Shown one piece after another: positions 45,410 through 57,291 of a DNA stretch of 64,000 bases. This stretch comes from Crotalaria pallida (lineage: Eukaryota; Streptophyta; Magnoliopsida; Fabales; Fabaceae). Below the pieces are notes generated by a model. The model did not search any database. It was given only the letters and a program-made list of their open reading frames with translations, and was not told the origin of the DNA. Position 1 is the stretch's first letter. Each line of letters begins with the position of its first letter. The position numbers were made by a program, and so were the translations under genes. Location: assembly GCA_037953625.1 (NCBI GenBank), contig CM075652.1, positions 53,313,501 to 53,377,500 of the forward strand. The letters are read 5' to 3'.

Positions 45410-46060
45410 GTTACGATAGAGTTTTAAAGAGTTACGAGTAGTTACCCCTTTATTGTTGTCATCAAGGATTTGATCGATCAAGTGATTCCTTGAGATTTTT
45501 CACTCTTTATGAAGATAAGAAATGTGTTCTATGTTAGTCACTGGTTGCACTTTTTCATCCCCAGTTAGTTCTTGGGCTTCCTGTACCTACTCCTCTTCCT
45601 TATAGCTTAGACCTTGATTCTCTTCAAGGTAGAGATTCCCAAGTGCCTCTGGAACATCATCTACAAAATCCTTTCCCAACTTTCTGAGATTAGATTCATC
45701 AAAAGAAACATACACATATTTTTCAATAATATTTCTTCTTTTATTAAAAATTCTATAAGTTTTACTCGAGGAAGAATATCCTAAAAATATACCCTCATCA
45801 GCTCTTAAATCAAAACTTCCTAGGTTGTCTTTCTTGTTATTATGCACAAAACATTTGCATCCAAAAAGATGAAAATGGGATATATATTGGGTTTTCTCCC
45901 TTTGAATAACTCATAAAGGCTTTTCTTTAAAATTGGTTTAATTATAAACCGGTTCACAACATAGCATGCAATATTAACAACATCTGCCCAAAAATAGGCA
46001 GGTAGCTTCATGTCACTAAGAATCGTACTAAAAAGTTTTTTTAAGATATATTCAAGGCCA

Positions 46061-46280
46061 CATCTTTACAATTCTTTCGTTGGCTCACCCAGTTTGCTTC
46101 GTATTACTTGAGTACATCTAGATCTGACTCAATTCGTGTGTCTGTGCGTATTGGATGAATCTCCAAACATGGATTTTAATAAGAAGTGAGAGTGAGGGAA
46201 ATATAATTTTAATGAAGGGAGGAATTATAGTTGGTTGAAATAATTTTACTTATGGCAATAATATTAAATTCCGCAATAGT
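46061..46280. repeat. Dispersed repeat, copy 1
   Basis: This stretch is similar to 63070-63260, continued at about 63873-63912. Shared landmarks are CACCCAGTTTG, TTTTAATAAGAAGTGA and GGCAATAATATT. A 26-base segment, ATGGCAATAATATTAAATTC plus six, is repeated at about 46254 and 46308. The family is not recognised. Confidence 0.6.
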
Positions 46281-47260
46281 ATAAGAGTTAAATATTGTTT
46301 TTCTCATGGCAATAATATTAAATTCCGCAATTTTTTAATATAATAGCAATTTTTCATGTTGATTTTATTCTATTCGTTCCTTTACCTTTATAAAAACAAA
46401 AGTACAAAAAGTTTTGTCTCAAATTGAAGTAAAACTAATAAATCAAATCTCTTAAAAATGGTATATTATGTTTATGATTGAGTGATTTAGGAAAGATACA
46501 CTAAATTTTTTGGTAAATAAAAAAATTTATTACCAACGAACAAATATAACACCATACAAAATATAGAGTACTCTAAGTTCCAAGATACACTAAATTATTA
46601 GAAAATAAAATAGTCGATTCATTGACAATCAAAGAAAACATTGATGCAAATATGTACAGTTAGTTTCTATTAAATTTTTTACCAAGATATTGAAACAGAG
46701 GAAGTATTTTCAAGCATCAAGGTATCTTACAGACGATAACCAAAGCCTAGTCTTATCCGAAAAACAAAGTTAATTGACTGAAGTGAGTTTTACCTTTACC
46801 AATAAAACATTTTCCATTCACGTAGCATAAATCAAACTCTTGACATCGTACTTAAGAAACACAGTTATATGTACCAACTCTATTAGGCTGTGATTAGTCA
46901 ATTTCCATATTTTAAATAAACAATAAAATCATCAAACTATTATATAACTAAAAAGAAAAATAATTATTTCAAGTTTGTTTATCATTTTTTCAAGTTAGGG
47001 GGTATTCCCACCCCATTAGCATGATGCAACAAATTCCTTGAGCATAGTTAGGTTCACTCTCCTTACTAGTACTTCTATTAGGGATAAAATATTTGGCCTC
47101 CCTCAAGGTTACAGTGTATCTCTCTACCTCTATGTCAACACCTTTGTTGATTAATATTGACTTTCCTTATTTCTATATAGTTACATTAAATATTAACCTT
47201 TAATAATATTTCAATTTTATTGTTATTTATCTATGTGAGTTGACTCAGTTGACATTGTGA
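46281..47260. other. AT-rich intergenic sequence
   Basis: Nothing recognisable. There is no open frame of interest and no clear repeat border. Confidence 0.6.
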
Positions 47261-47261
47261 A

Positions 47262-47450
47262 ATCAACTGGGATTCTAGAAATGGTATTTGGATGTTAGTA
47301 GTCCTGGGTTCAATTCCGATCCTAGGAAAAATACCTTGTTAGGAGAGACACCCTTATGACCTTGAAACGGATTAGTCTTAGGAACCTCTAATAGTAATGG
47401 TAGACCCCTACGGATAGCGTGGGCTTGAAAAAAGTATAGACAAAAAATTT
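47262..47450 (+). mobile_element. SINE-like element, plus strand
   Basis: GGTTCAATTCC at 47307-47317 fits an RNA polymerase III B box. An A-box-like TGGTATTTGGATG lies about 25 bases upstream. TTAGGAGAG, GGATTAGTC and a GGATAGCGTGG...AAAAAAG tail follow. The same internal words recur in the copy at 62335-62490. Borders are approximate. Confidence 0.6.
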
Positions 47451-47553
47451 TTATTATTATTCAAGTAATTCAAATACTTCCTCTATTTCATTATCTCGGT
47501 AAAAAAAAAATATAAAATCATTGTCTGAAATTAAAGTTATAATAATAAATAAA

Positions 47554-48073
47554 GACTTATTTATATTTTTAGACTCAGGAAGTTGGGAGTGTTGTGGTTT
47601 TGATCCCTGAAAAAAAAATTTGACCTTGACTCGTCCTTAATTATTTTGAAAATTTGGTTTTAGTGACATCCGTTAAGAAAATCCGTTAAATGTTGAAGTG
47701 GCTAACGAAATGCTACATCAGGATCCACGTGTGCATGTATTGCGTGCCATCAGTGGATGACGTGGATGATCCAGATTTCGCATGAGTCAAAGGGCCAAAG
47801 CCCAATCCACAAACACATATGGGTTGGGCTTTGGCCCTTTTGCTCATGTGGGTCCAGATCGTCCAGGTCATCCTACCGGTAGCACACAATACTTGCACAC
47901 GTGTATGCTAATGTGACATTTTATTTGCCACACCAACAGTTAACGAATTTTTCTTGACAGCAGGGATTAAAACCAAATTTCTAAAACAACTAAGGATGAA
48001 TCAAGGTAAAAAAAATTCTAAGGATTAAAACCAAAACACTCCCAACTTTCAGGGACTAAAGACATAAATAAGC
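47554..48073. mobile_element. Foldback (Mutator-type) MITE
   Basis: A 520-base element whose halves are near-complete reverse complements, folding almost end to end. Both ends read inward CTTATTTAT, TTTAG, then AAGTTGGGAGTG; the centre contains GGGCCAAAGCCCAA and its complement. It is flanked by AATAAATAAA on both sides (47544-47553 and 48074-48083). A 9-10 bp duplication with long arms suits a Mutator-derived foldback, though that duplication is low in complexity. The 61-codon frame inside is not a gene. Confidence 0.75.
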
Positions 48074-48083
48074 AATAAATAAA

Positions 48084-48877
48084 ATATGGTAAAAAAGATA
48101 TATTATATCTTTGATTGAATAATTAAAGAAACACACACTAAAATTTTGGAAAGAAAATATTTGATCCATTATTACTAAAAGATAACAATAATATTAATAT
48201 TTGTATCATTCATTTGAAATTACTGCACTATATTAACTTATTTTCATTGACTTTTAAAATTTTTACCAAGATAATGATAGATAGAAAGATAATACTAGTA
48301 CGGCAAAATAAATTCATTTAAATTAATTACTAAAAGATAAATAATAAATGTAAACTTATATTATGCTAATTTCATAACATTAGAAATATTTTTACTAAAA
48401 TTATTGTCAAATAAATAGTTTACTATTGGAAATTTTAAAGTAAATAATTTATTGACTGTTTTTGTTTTGTTAAAATGTTTTCTACTTTCATTTATTTTAA
48501 ATTTTTTTTAGAAGCTAAGCCAAATATTTATTTTAAATTATTGATAATTATAATTATAATCCTTTATTTTCTTTTCTATTTTTATTAATTATGAAATAGT
48601 TCATTTCATTTCCTATTTTTAATTTTTTATAGGAAACTGTGACAACCATAAAGAATTGTTTTCACTATATCCTATATAAATTTTGAAAACAGTAAAAAAA
48701 ACGAAAAACACACTATCATTTTGTAATTTATAGAAATTATAAAGTAAACATGGTGTCATGATTGTAATAATTATGAGTAGTTTTCAAAATGAAAACATAC
48801 CAAAAACATTTTCGCAAAGCAAATAAACCCTTATGGATTTTAAAAAGTTGTCAAATTTGTTATAGATGTTTTTTTTT
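48084..48877. other. AT-rich intergenic sequence
   Basis: Highly AT-rich with no gene or repeat that I can define. Confidence 0.6.
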
Positions 48878-49040
48878 TTGTTTTTTAGGTATCCACCGAC
48901 GCGAGCACGATGACTAGTCCATCGCATACAGTTCAACTCTTTCGGGCCCTCCCAACTTGAATTCTTTACATTTGTAAGAGCTAATAAGGATTGAACTTCA
49001 ACCACTTGCTTAAGTGACACAGCCCCATATCAATTGTGCA
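48878..49040 (-). mobile_element. SINE-like element, minus strand
   Basis: On the minus strand a tRNA-like head (GGGGCTGTGTCACTTAAGCA) precedes GGTTGAAGTTCAATCC, a B-box-like sequence (48988-49003). The copy ends GGTGGATACC followed by an A-rich tail at about 48878. The GGATACC plus A tail recurs in the SINE at 62335-62490. The short minus-strand frame here is not a gene. Confidence 0.55.
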
Positions 49041-49484
49041 AATCTCAGTTGGTAAATTTGATATATATAAATGTTATAACAGCCCAAAAGACTTATTATT
49101 TCCAAGATATCTGAAAAACTTGAGTATACTTTTTTTTAAAAAAAGAATAATAATAATAATACACTACTAGAAAATCCTGTTTTAGTGATCCAAATTTGTA
49201 ACCGAAACGGAAACAGTCACAAATAGTGACCTATATAGTGACCGGAAAGGAAACGGTTACAAATAGTGACCGATATAGTGATTGCAATGAAAACTATTTG
49301 TGACCGATTTAGTGACTAATATTGGAAAAAGAAAATTTGTGATCGAAATAGTGACTGAGATTTTCAGTCACCAAATAGTAGTCACTAAATCAGTCACTAA
49401 ACATGTTTTTCTTTTTTTTTAAAGTATAATTTAGTGACCGAATAAATTCCGTCACTAATTAAACTAAAATCCCTAAATTCATTT

Positions 49485-49808
49485 TATTTTCATTTCTGCC
49501 ACTCATTTTCATTTCCGCCCCTCCTTCGCGCTCCTACCTGCTCACTGCTCACTCCCTTCTTCCTTCACATATTCCTTCGTTCCCCAAATGTAACAACCAC
49601 CCTTCACCGCCACTTGCTCCCTCCTTCGCTGTCCCTCGTGACCACCATTTTCGCGTCTCAACCTTCCCTCATTCCCTCATTTTCACTCACCAAATCACCT
49701 CCATACGACCTCCACTCACATCCTTTGTTGGTGACTCGGGCACGACCTCCGCTCCATCTTTTGCTCTGCCTTCCCTCCAACCTTCGACATCGACTTCGAC
49801 TTGCGGTG
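49485..49808 (+). other. Pyrimidine-rich leader of the CACTA gene
   Basis: A C- and T-rich, GC-elevated stretch just inside the subterminal repeats. It ends near CTTGCG followed by GTGAGTAG, which looks like a splice donor. It resembles the transcribed leader of the element's ORF1. The 76-codon frame at 49614-49844 has no recognised domain. Confidence 0.45.
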
Positions 49809-50775
49809 AGTAGCAACATTTCAGTTTTGATAATAAAACCCTAATCCCCAAATCTCTCGAAACCTCCTTCTATTTTCTACTCTTTTCAATTAAAGAAAAA
49901 AGGGAAATGGTTGTGATATGAAATGGGGGGAAGTGTTACAATAAAACCCCAAATCCCATTTTGTTAACCCTATGAAAAACCCTAGATCCCATTTGGCTGA
50001 TATCATTAGTTGTGTTGCGTGTTAGTGTTAGCTTCCAAAGGCGAGGTTGGTAACTATGATTTTCGGGGAATTACAAGTTCCCTTTTATATTTAAATTTTG
50101 TTACAACGTGCTTTGAGCTATGTTGCCGAATCCACCTAGTGAGAAAGTGTTTGATTGTTATTATTTAGTTTGGTTCTTGGTGTTACGGAGGAAAGGGTTT
50201 GGAAATTTTATCTCTTTTTCTTTTTTTTTTCTGTTGTGTTATATCGTTGTGTTACTCAATGTAAAATTTATGTTGAATGTGTCCTATTACATTTAGAGTA
50301 ACATAGTTGTAGTGTTTCATTGACAAATTTCAAGTAGTTTTATATATTTTTCACGTGACAGTGATAAGGGTTTAATTATAGTACTTTTTGGTCTTAACTC
50401 TTTTTAAGTAATAATTGAAGGTTGCCTTAGGGATGAAGGTGATGAAGATGCTGAATTATTGATGATATTGGTGAGTTGGAGGATGATGAATTGATGATGA
50501 TGTTATTAACAAATTTCAAGTCTTTTATATTTGATCAAGTTGTGGTATTGGTATTATTTTAAATTCTATGCCATCTATGTTTTCCTCATGTCTCAAATCT
50601 AAAGTTTAAATTTTAACATGTTATAGTAACTTGTATGGTATCTGTTTCTGGTGGACAAGGTAAAGACGAAGGCTTGGCTGTGGTTAAAGGGTCAAAACAA
50701 CAAAAAACTGCTTATGTCTTTGTTTGAACGAATATCAAACCCTTTGGAGAGCTTGAAATCATACTGCTAAATTGT

Positions 50776-53700
50776 CACTACAAGAAAATTCACTTTTTGT
50801 TGGTTGAGACAAAACCCCACTTCAATGATCTCTGCGATTCGGAGGGGATTAGTCATTGGCTATTGATTATTAAATACCCTTAATACAAAAAAATAAAAAT
50901 TATATGACTCAAATAATTCATCAATAATTATTATAGGCTTGAAAACTCAAATATCCACATCACACTGACATTAAATGTTAGATTGTAAAAGTATTATCTA
51001 TAATTCCTAGATTACGTTGAAAAATTGCATTATCTTGCTATATAACGAAATAAATCAATAAGATAATCTTATGATAATTTGTATTTAATGCATATATATT
51101 CCTCAAAATATCCCAATATCTTAATAGGATAAATCCTGTATCCGAATAATATCAGGCTATTCCGGAACTTGATGCACTCAACTGATCATCAATTCCCATC
51201 TTTCTGTAAAGTTTTGTTAGTCTTAATTCCCTTTTATGCGAAATACATAGAATCACAATCGCCTATTATTAGATCCAAAAACCAAAATTTTTTTTTGTCC
51301 CGGCTTTATTGAATTAGAACAAATTGTAAAATTTATTTAAGATTTAAATTTAAGCGATAACATATCTAAAATAAAAATAAAATTGAAAGGAATAAAAAAT
51401 ATGTACAAGTAAAGATTCAAAGAAGAAACAAATATAAAAAAACAAATTAAATATAATAACACTTCAGAATAATAAAATAATAAAGATAGTAACATTTTTT
51501 CGCAGATTAAAATTTTTTTTATTGCTCATGTTCCTATTTATCTGTCTTATTTTACTTAAAACATATTATATAAAAATGTAATCATTACTTAAATTATCTA
51601 CACATTAATTATGTTTTTCTCTACTATACTCTTTCTCTCTTTATAATGATTAATTTTTTATGCTACTTACCTAAATTAAGAGTTATTATTGAATAGAGGT
51701 AAATATGAAAAATATTATTTATTACACTTTTAAAATATCAAATAAAAAATAACCAAAAAAAATCTAAAATAAAGACAAACGATAAGGAAAGGGGAGTAAT
51801 TTGTGTTAGCAGTCCCACTGCACCTGTTATTGTTGTGTAGGGTTTTGAAAAATTTAACTACTGTTTTTTCTTTATCAATATGTAATTTTAATTGTTGCAA
51901 ATGATCCATGGAACAGAAATGAAGCAGAGCAGCTATTGATTTGTCCTGTCCCAAATCTACAGGGATGTTGTTCCATCTCTATTCCATTTCAGGTTGTGGG
52001 TGGGTGGGTGATTGGGTATGCAGTGAGGAAGGGGTTCAGTGAACAAGATGATAATGAGAATCCTTTCAATTTCAGGTTGTTTTTTGCGTCAAGGGACTTC
52101 AAACTGGCAGTGTTCCTCACTCTGTTGTGAGTATCCAAATGATTCTATTCAAATTTTTATTTAATTTTAAGGGTTGCTTTTTTGTTACTTCGTAGTACTG
52201 GATAGTCCTTGGAATCGAAACTGAGATAGATGCTGGATATTTGTTTTGTTTTGGGGTAATATTCCTATTTTGAAGTGGCTTCTATAGTTCAATTATTGTA
52301 CTGTGTTTAGAAAGAAACAGAAGAAAGCTCCTGATCTTCTTGATCATTTTAAAGTGTTGCAATATGAAAAATATGTCATTGATTTATTGTTATGTTGAAT
52401 TTGGGGTTTTTTCCATTCTGGTTTTAATTAATTTGGAGTTCAATTATAGGGTTGATTTATGGTTAATATGCAGGTTGGGTTTGATTTTGTCTATGTCTAT
52501 TGCTCCGTGTTACTGGTTAATGAGTGTTTCTGGTTTATGAGTTTTGTTGTATTGTAGTGTTGTTGGTGTGAGTTTTACTGGTTAATGATTGTTGTTGGGT
52601 GATTTCATCACTCTTTATTCTGGTTTGAGTTTTGGTGCACCAAGTTCCCATTTAATGATAAACCCTTTAACTATCATACATTAGAATATACCTCATTATT
52701 ATTAGATTAGACAGCCTTAGTTAAGATATAATCATTAATATTGTCAAATGTTTTATGAAGCGAGACTACCTTGGTTTACTTGCTCACATGAATCTTTCAC
52801 ATAAACCGTAGAGTAATTTTTAATTTGAATTTCATCTGCATTTCATTCGGCTGTCATGGTTTCTGGTCCATTGCCTTTTGCTGTCTCAGTTTCCTTGTTT
52901 GCAGCATTTAAAGAACTGTGGGTTTCTCCTGTTATTTTGGTTTTCTGCAGCTTTAGTATGTTGTGGGGTGCAGGGTTACCTTCTGGATTAGAGCAATAGT
53001 AGTTTGGGCTTTAATAGATTGTTTTTTTATTTAGTTCCTTGGGGAGCTGGTGTTGTTTGGCTTGTTTTTTGTTGTGTTCTTGTCATTGGATATTTCCTTT
53101 TTGGAAGTATATCTTATACTTCAAAGTTGCTTGGAATAAAAATTTTATTATAATTTTTTTATAATTTGAATAAGAAATAAAAGGTTAGAACTTAGAAAGT
53201 GAGAAATTATATGTTAACATAAATTTGAATCTGTCAGATGTGTTTTTATTTAAACTTTTCTAGTCTTAAGTTATAGAGCTTGAGTGATGTTCATTGAATA
53301 GTTCAGCAAAGCTTTTTCTACTTGTAACTAAACTTTTATAATAGTTTAGTTATCTACCATTTTATTGTAACTAATTTTGTTAGGATACTTTTGTACTATA
53401 TTATTTTAATAAGAAAAACCACTTATAATTTGGATAACATTTTCTTGTGCTCTGATTTTCTAGGTGTGAAATCACATCTGTCAAGCAGGGCGTCACATTG
53501 ATACTGCTATAATTTATTTGAAGATTCAAAAGAAGGTATTGAAAACCATTAGAGCAATTAATTTAGATGAATTTGGTTTTTTTTCAATTTCTAATGTTGT
53601 CAAGTCAATGTTGTAGCGAGTAATAGCATTTGTTGGACATCTAGTAGGAAAAGATATAGTTAAGACAACTTTTTGATGCGATCTCATTATGCGGTTCACG

Positions 53701-53845
53701 TTATTGTCACTAATTTAATAGTGACTTGAGTATTAGTGACGCTTAGTGACGAATTAAAATCTCGTCACAAAATGGTCCTAGTGATGATTTTTAGAACTTT
53801 TAATGACGATTTTTGTCTTCACAAAAACTGTTTTTTCTTGTAGTG
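50776..53845. mobile_element. Nested CACTA-like element
   Basis: CACTACAAGAAAATTC at 50776 and the inverted CACTACAAGAAAAAAC at 53845 bound 3070 bases. The right end has GTGACG-type subterminal repeats; the left end lacks them, so the two ends may have different origins. The flanking triplets are TGT and TGC, not a perfect duplication. The interior is T-rich and intron-like, with a candidate exon near 51995-52125. Confidence 0.55.
51995..52130 (+). pseudogene. Possible captured exon of unknown gene
   Basis: After an acceptor-like TTTCAG the frame reads VVGGWVIGYAVRKGF, then an acidic stretch (SEQDDNENPFNFR) and FASRDFKLAVFLTLL before a GTGAGT donor-like site. The composition and splice-like borders look like an exon, and the sequence is not one I know from CACTA proteins. 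I do not recognise the family. A chance open frame is possible. Confidence 0.35.
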
Positions 53846-54384
53846 TGCTGCTGTTTTCTTTTTCTTATTTTCTTGTTTCTGGTTTTTTCTGTTTTTGTTT
53901 TTTTGATGTTTCTAGTTTTTTTGTTACTCTGTTTCTTGTAAGGAAACTGGTGGTAGGATCTACAATGGGTTAGTACCAATGTGATTTAGCTTTAGGTGCT
54001 ACAGCTACAGACAAAAGAACTAGGCAGACTTTAAAGACTGAATTATTATGTTTTGATGTTAAAGCTAAAGTAGAGATAGGCATAAAGAAGCAAAAGGGAA
54101 AGCTCATATTATATAGACAAGCATTTCTCATACTATATTCTCTGATTCTCTAATTACCTCACTTTTCTGCATTCTTATTACCTTATTTACTTCTTTATGC
54201 ATATATCATATTCTGGTTTGTAACAGGGAACAAAAACCAGTCAGTGCTCTTTATGTAGTAATTAGTTTAAACAATAGTAATTGGAAAGTGAATCTCTGAT
54301 CACATGTAAATGGAGATGTACTCATTGAGCTTAGAATTAAGAAACATCACATAATTTTTTCCCATTGAATAGATTCACATATGT

Positions 54385-54595
54385 GTGGACATGCTTTCCC
54401 TTTTCCAGCATGATATAGCTGATAGGCGGAAATTTCTGGCTTTTTCTTTCTTACTGCTTTGTAAAGAAAAGGATTATTCAATATTTGTTCTTGTTTTTGA
54501 AAGATACAACCATAAGCCTGAAGAGTTTGCCAGCGTTGAAGATATTGCAGAAGAATTCTGGTTTTCGTTTGATGTTGCTGTCTTCGTAAAGGTAA
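54385..54595 (+). pseudogene. Possible exon inside the CACTA element
   Basis: Between an acceptor-like TTTTCCAG and a donor-like AAGGTAACC lies a frame reading HDIADRRKFLAF, then YNHKPEEFASVEDIAEEFW. It belongs either to the element's ORF1 transcript or to a captured host fragment. No family is recognised. Confidence 0.35.
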
Positions 54596-55200
54596 CCACT
54601 ATCCAGGATCCTATTATTGAGGTTACTAATTTGTTTGTGCTTTTTAAATAGGTTTGTTAGCTTTTGTGCATTTTGAATTGTTGCTCTGACTGAATTATGA
54701 GGAGCGGAAATCTGTTGTGCTTATTCTTATCATCTAAAACTGAATCTTTATTTTACAAAATGCTGTGAGACTTTGGTTTGAATTTGGATTTTGGTTCTTC
54801 AGTTTTGGGCTCTTGCATTGAATTTCTGATCTGAATTGAAATTTAATTACTGAAGTTTAAATGTGATGTTAATTTTCTGGTCCATTATTAAGGGTTGATA
54901 TTCTGGTCCATGGCCTACTTGGTCGGATGTCCCCAAGGATGTACGGGAGGGTTGGTTGGAACTCTTAAAGGATAGTATATATCATTATTTTCATGTGTTA
55001 AGGATCATTTTTATTGGTTATTGAATCAAATTTTGTATACTACATGAATGAGATTTGTATTGCTAACATACGGTACCTACTATTTCTGAAATTTGTTGCA
55101 AATGCATTTGTGATCCTGCCTTGTCCATTTTCACTCTTTCTTTTCATTTTATTCTTTTTAGTTTTATTCAGTGGCTCACTAATGTTGTGTTATAATGTAG

Positions 55201-56560
55201 CTTAAGTTTAAGTGGTTGCCTATATATACAAAACAAATGGAGAATACATTTGTGCACAAGGGTTCAACTCTAATAAAAAGTAGCATGAACAAGATTCAAA
55301 GTGGACATTTCTCGGGCAGGTGGCTTCTACCCACTACCCTAGAAGCTTTAAGAAATTTTTGGGCCACCGATGCAGAATTTTTGAGGAGTGCCATTGCCAA
55401 GCAGAATAGGGCTTCTAAGACACCTTTGTATACCAGTGGCTCTTCCTCCGTTGCCAAGCATGCTTATAACATGGTAACTTGAGTTCAAAGTCACCTTTTA
55501 TTATATAAACATATGTTGGCCTTAGGAGTTAATTTACTCTTCAGTTTTAGAATTCAATTTATAAACTGTCAATGGTTTTCTTGCTATTTATGGATGTTGT
55601 ATATCTGTGATTCTGTCTGTTCGTTCTGTTGTTTTGTTTGCGCATAAGCAAGTTGTGTTTCAACTTGTAGCTGTAAAGTTTTTAATTTATCTGTTTTTAA
55701 GTTAGGTAGTGATAAGATGGGTGTTGAATTTGAGAAATTAACTACCATCTAGACAACAACACAATCAAATTAACATTTGTTTGATAATAGAGAAAATAAA
55801 TTTGTATCATTTCCTTGCTCTATGAAGTTATGTGTTGTATTTATATATGTAGGAATTGGTCAATCTAAGAAAGCCCAAAGCAATGGAAATCCTGAGCAGA
55901 ACAAAGAAGAGAAAGGACGGACAATAGGTGGATGATATTGCAGAGTCTGTTGCGGTAAGAAATAAAAAATCACGAGCTAATGTTTTATGTTTTGACTTTA
56001 TATGCTTTTATATTCGCTAATATATATTTTTATTATGCAGGATAGGGTAGAACAACATCGTAGGGAGATTGAGGAGAATGCTGATGGTAATGTAGATGAG
56101 GCCTCGGAGAATGCCATTTACATTGAGGTTGTCGGAGGTCAGAACAAGAGAGGCAATGTATATGGTTTAGGAGGTTTAGGTGAGAAATAACTTAGAGAAA
56201 CAACAGGTGTTCCATTTTAGTCCCAAGTGCCTACTCCACCACATTATGCAGAGAAGATCACTAGACTTGAAGAAGAACTTGGTGAGATAAACAAGGGGTG
56301 GTGATATTCGTGAAGAACTTGGTGAGAAAAACAAGGAGATTGGTGATATTTGTGCTACACTTCAAGCGGTATTCGATCACTTGGGGATGACCATGCCTGA
56401 GGCTCATAGCATGCGCACTACCGAGAGCAGTGTCCACCTTGCTGATTATCATGTTGATGATTTTGTCGATGTCGATGTCGATGGTGATGGTGATGGTGAT
56501 GATGATGGTAGTGTTGCTGGTGGTGATGATGATGGTGATGACCATGTCCCTCCTACCCTT
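55201..56560 (+). pseudogene. CACTA ORF1 (Transposase_24-like), decayed
   Basis: Three plus-strand exon-like pieces show the family. 55201-55472 carries LRNFWATDAEFLRSAIAKQN and YTSGSSSVAKHAYNM. 55855-55955 carries SRTKKRKDGQ-stop-VDDIAESVA. 56041-56560 carries GNVYGLGGLGEK-stop, a TRLEEELGEI coiled stretch and an aspartate-rich end. Acceptor AG and donor GTAA sites fit between the pieces. At least four in-frame stops and a duplicated GAAGAACTTGGTGAGA segment break it. It is related in plan to the intact ORF1 at 4048-6664 but clearly a different copy. Confidence 0.75.
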
Positions 56561-56829
56561 TAGTCATTACTAATTTGAATATTGAACTTTTTTTTTGGTA
56601 TTTTTGATTACGTGGTGGTGTTTGTATTTATGTTTACGACAATTTGTGTTTGATTTAGAATTTCTAGATTATTATTACGACATGGTTTATGTTATGTGTT
56701 GATAGATGATGGACAACAATTAAATCTTATTTTATATTTTTATTTGTCGATAGTGTTTATTTTTCTAAATTTTGTGAAATAAGTGTAGCTAATATATATT
56801 TTGCTATAAAAACAGGGATAAAAAGGTCA

Positions 56830-57291
56830 TTAGTAATTCAAAAGTTGCGGTCACAAATTTTTTAAATAGTGACGGATCCGTCACTAACATGACAAATGCG
56901 TCACTAATAGTGACTGAAAAAACGTAACCACAAAATGTAGAAATCCGTCACTATTAGTGACTGCAAACCGCAGTCACAATACTTACATAGTGAGGTTAGT
57001 AATTCGTGACGGATGTTTCCGTCACTAATCTGAAAATTTCCGTCACTAAGTTAGTCTGGTTTTAATTTGCAACCTTTTTAGCGACGGTTAATAGTTAGTG
57101 ACGGATTTTTCGGTCACGAACATCAAACTTTTCATCACTTAATTGGTCCCACTTTTTATTTGGTAACTATTTGAGTGACGGAATGCATTTTTTGTGACTG
57201 CGAAATTCCGTCACAAATTAGCGACGAAATAATTTTTACGTCACTAATTCGTTTGTGGCGCCACTTTTAGAGACTGCACCTATGCAGTCAC
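56830..57291. repeat. Right subterminal repeats of the CACTA element
   Basis: Dozens of GTGACGGA, TCCGTCAC and TAGTGAC words in both orientations, the counterpart of the left array at 49180-49460. The array continues beyond the solo LTR at 60021-60100. Confidence 0.8.

Larger units (their letters stand above)
41110..46060 (-). pseudogene. SIRE-like Ty1/copia pol remnant, split by a solo LTR
   Basis: The two parts, 46060-45415 and 42387-41110, read in order as copia pol. First comes the integrase C-terminal region (PAYFWADVVNIACYVVNRF, DEGIFLGYSSSSKTYRIFNK), then a linker ending NKGVTTRNSLKLYR. Across the insertion it resumes with NHMTFVYHVKPKTVFED. RT follows (EGIYFEETFAPVARLEEV, FLIEKDFKRGKVDTTLFL, ILLVQIYVDDIVFGATN), then RNase H (DKKSTSNTCHLLGNSLVSW, ALSATEPEYVA). 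The YVDD motif survives, but the RT block after FAPVARLE is deleted and several stops occur. No LTR, gag or protease belonging to it is found, so it is a dead fragment. Confidence 0.87.

Noticed and set aside
51936..52130. Confident naming of the GGWVIGYAVRKGF exon as a FUN14-type membrane protein
   Set aside because: Only a vague glycine-rich resemblance; not enough residues to support a family call.
56381..56563. Independent Asp-rich 60-residue protein
   Set aside because: It is the degenerate C-terminal end of the CACTA ORF1 pseudogene; the Asp run is a GAT repeat.
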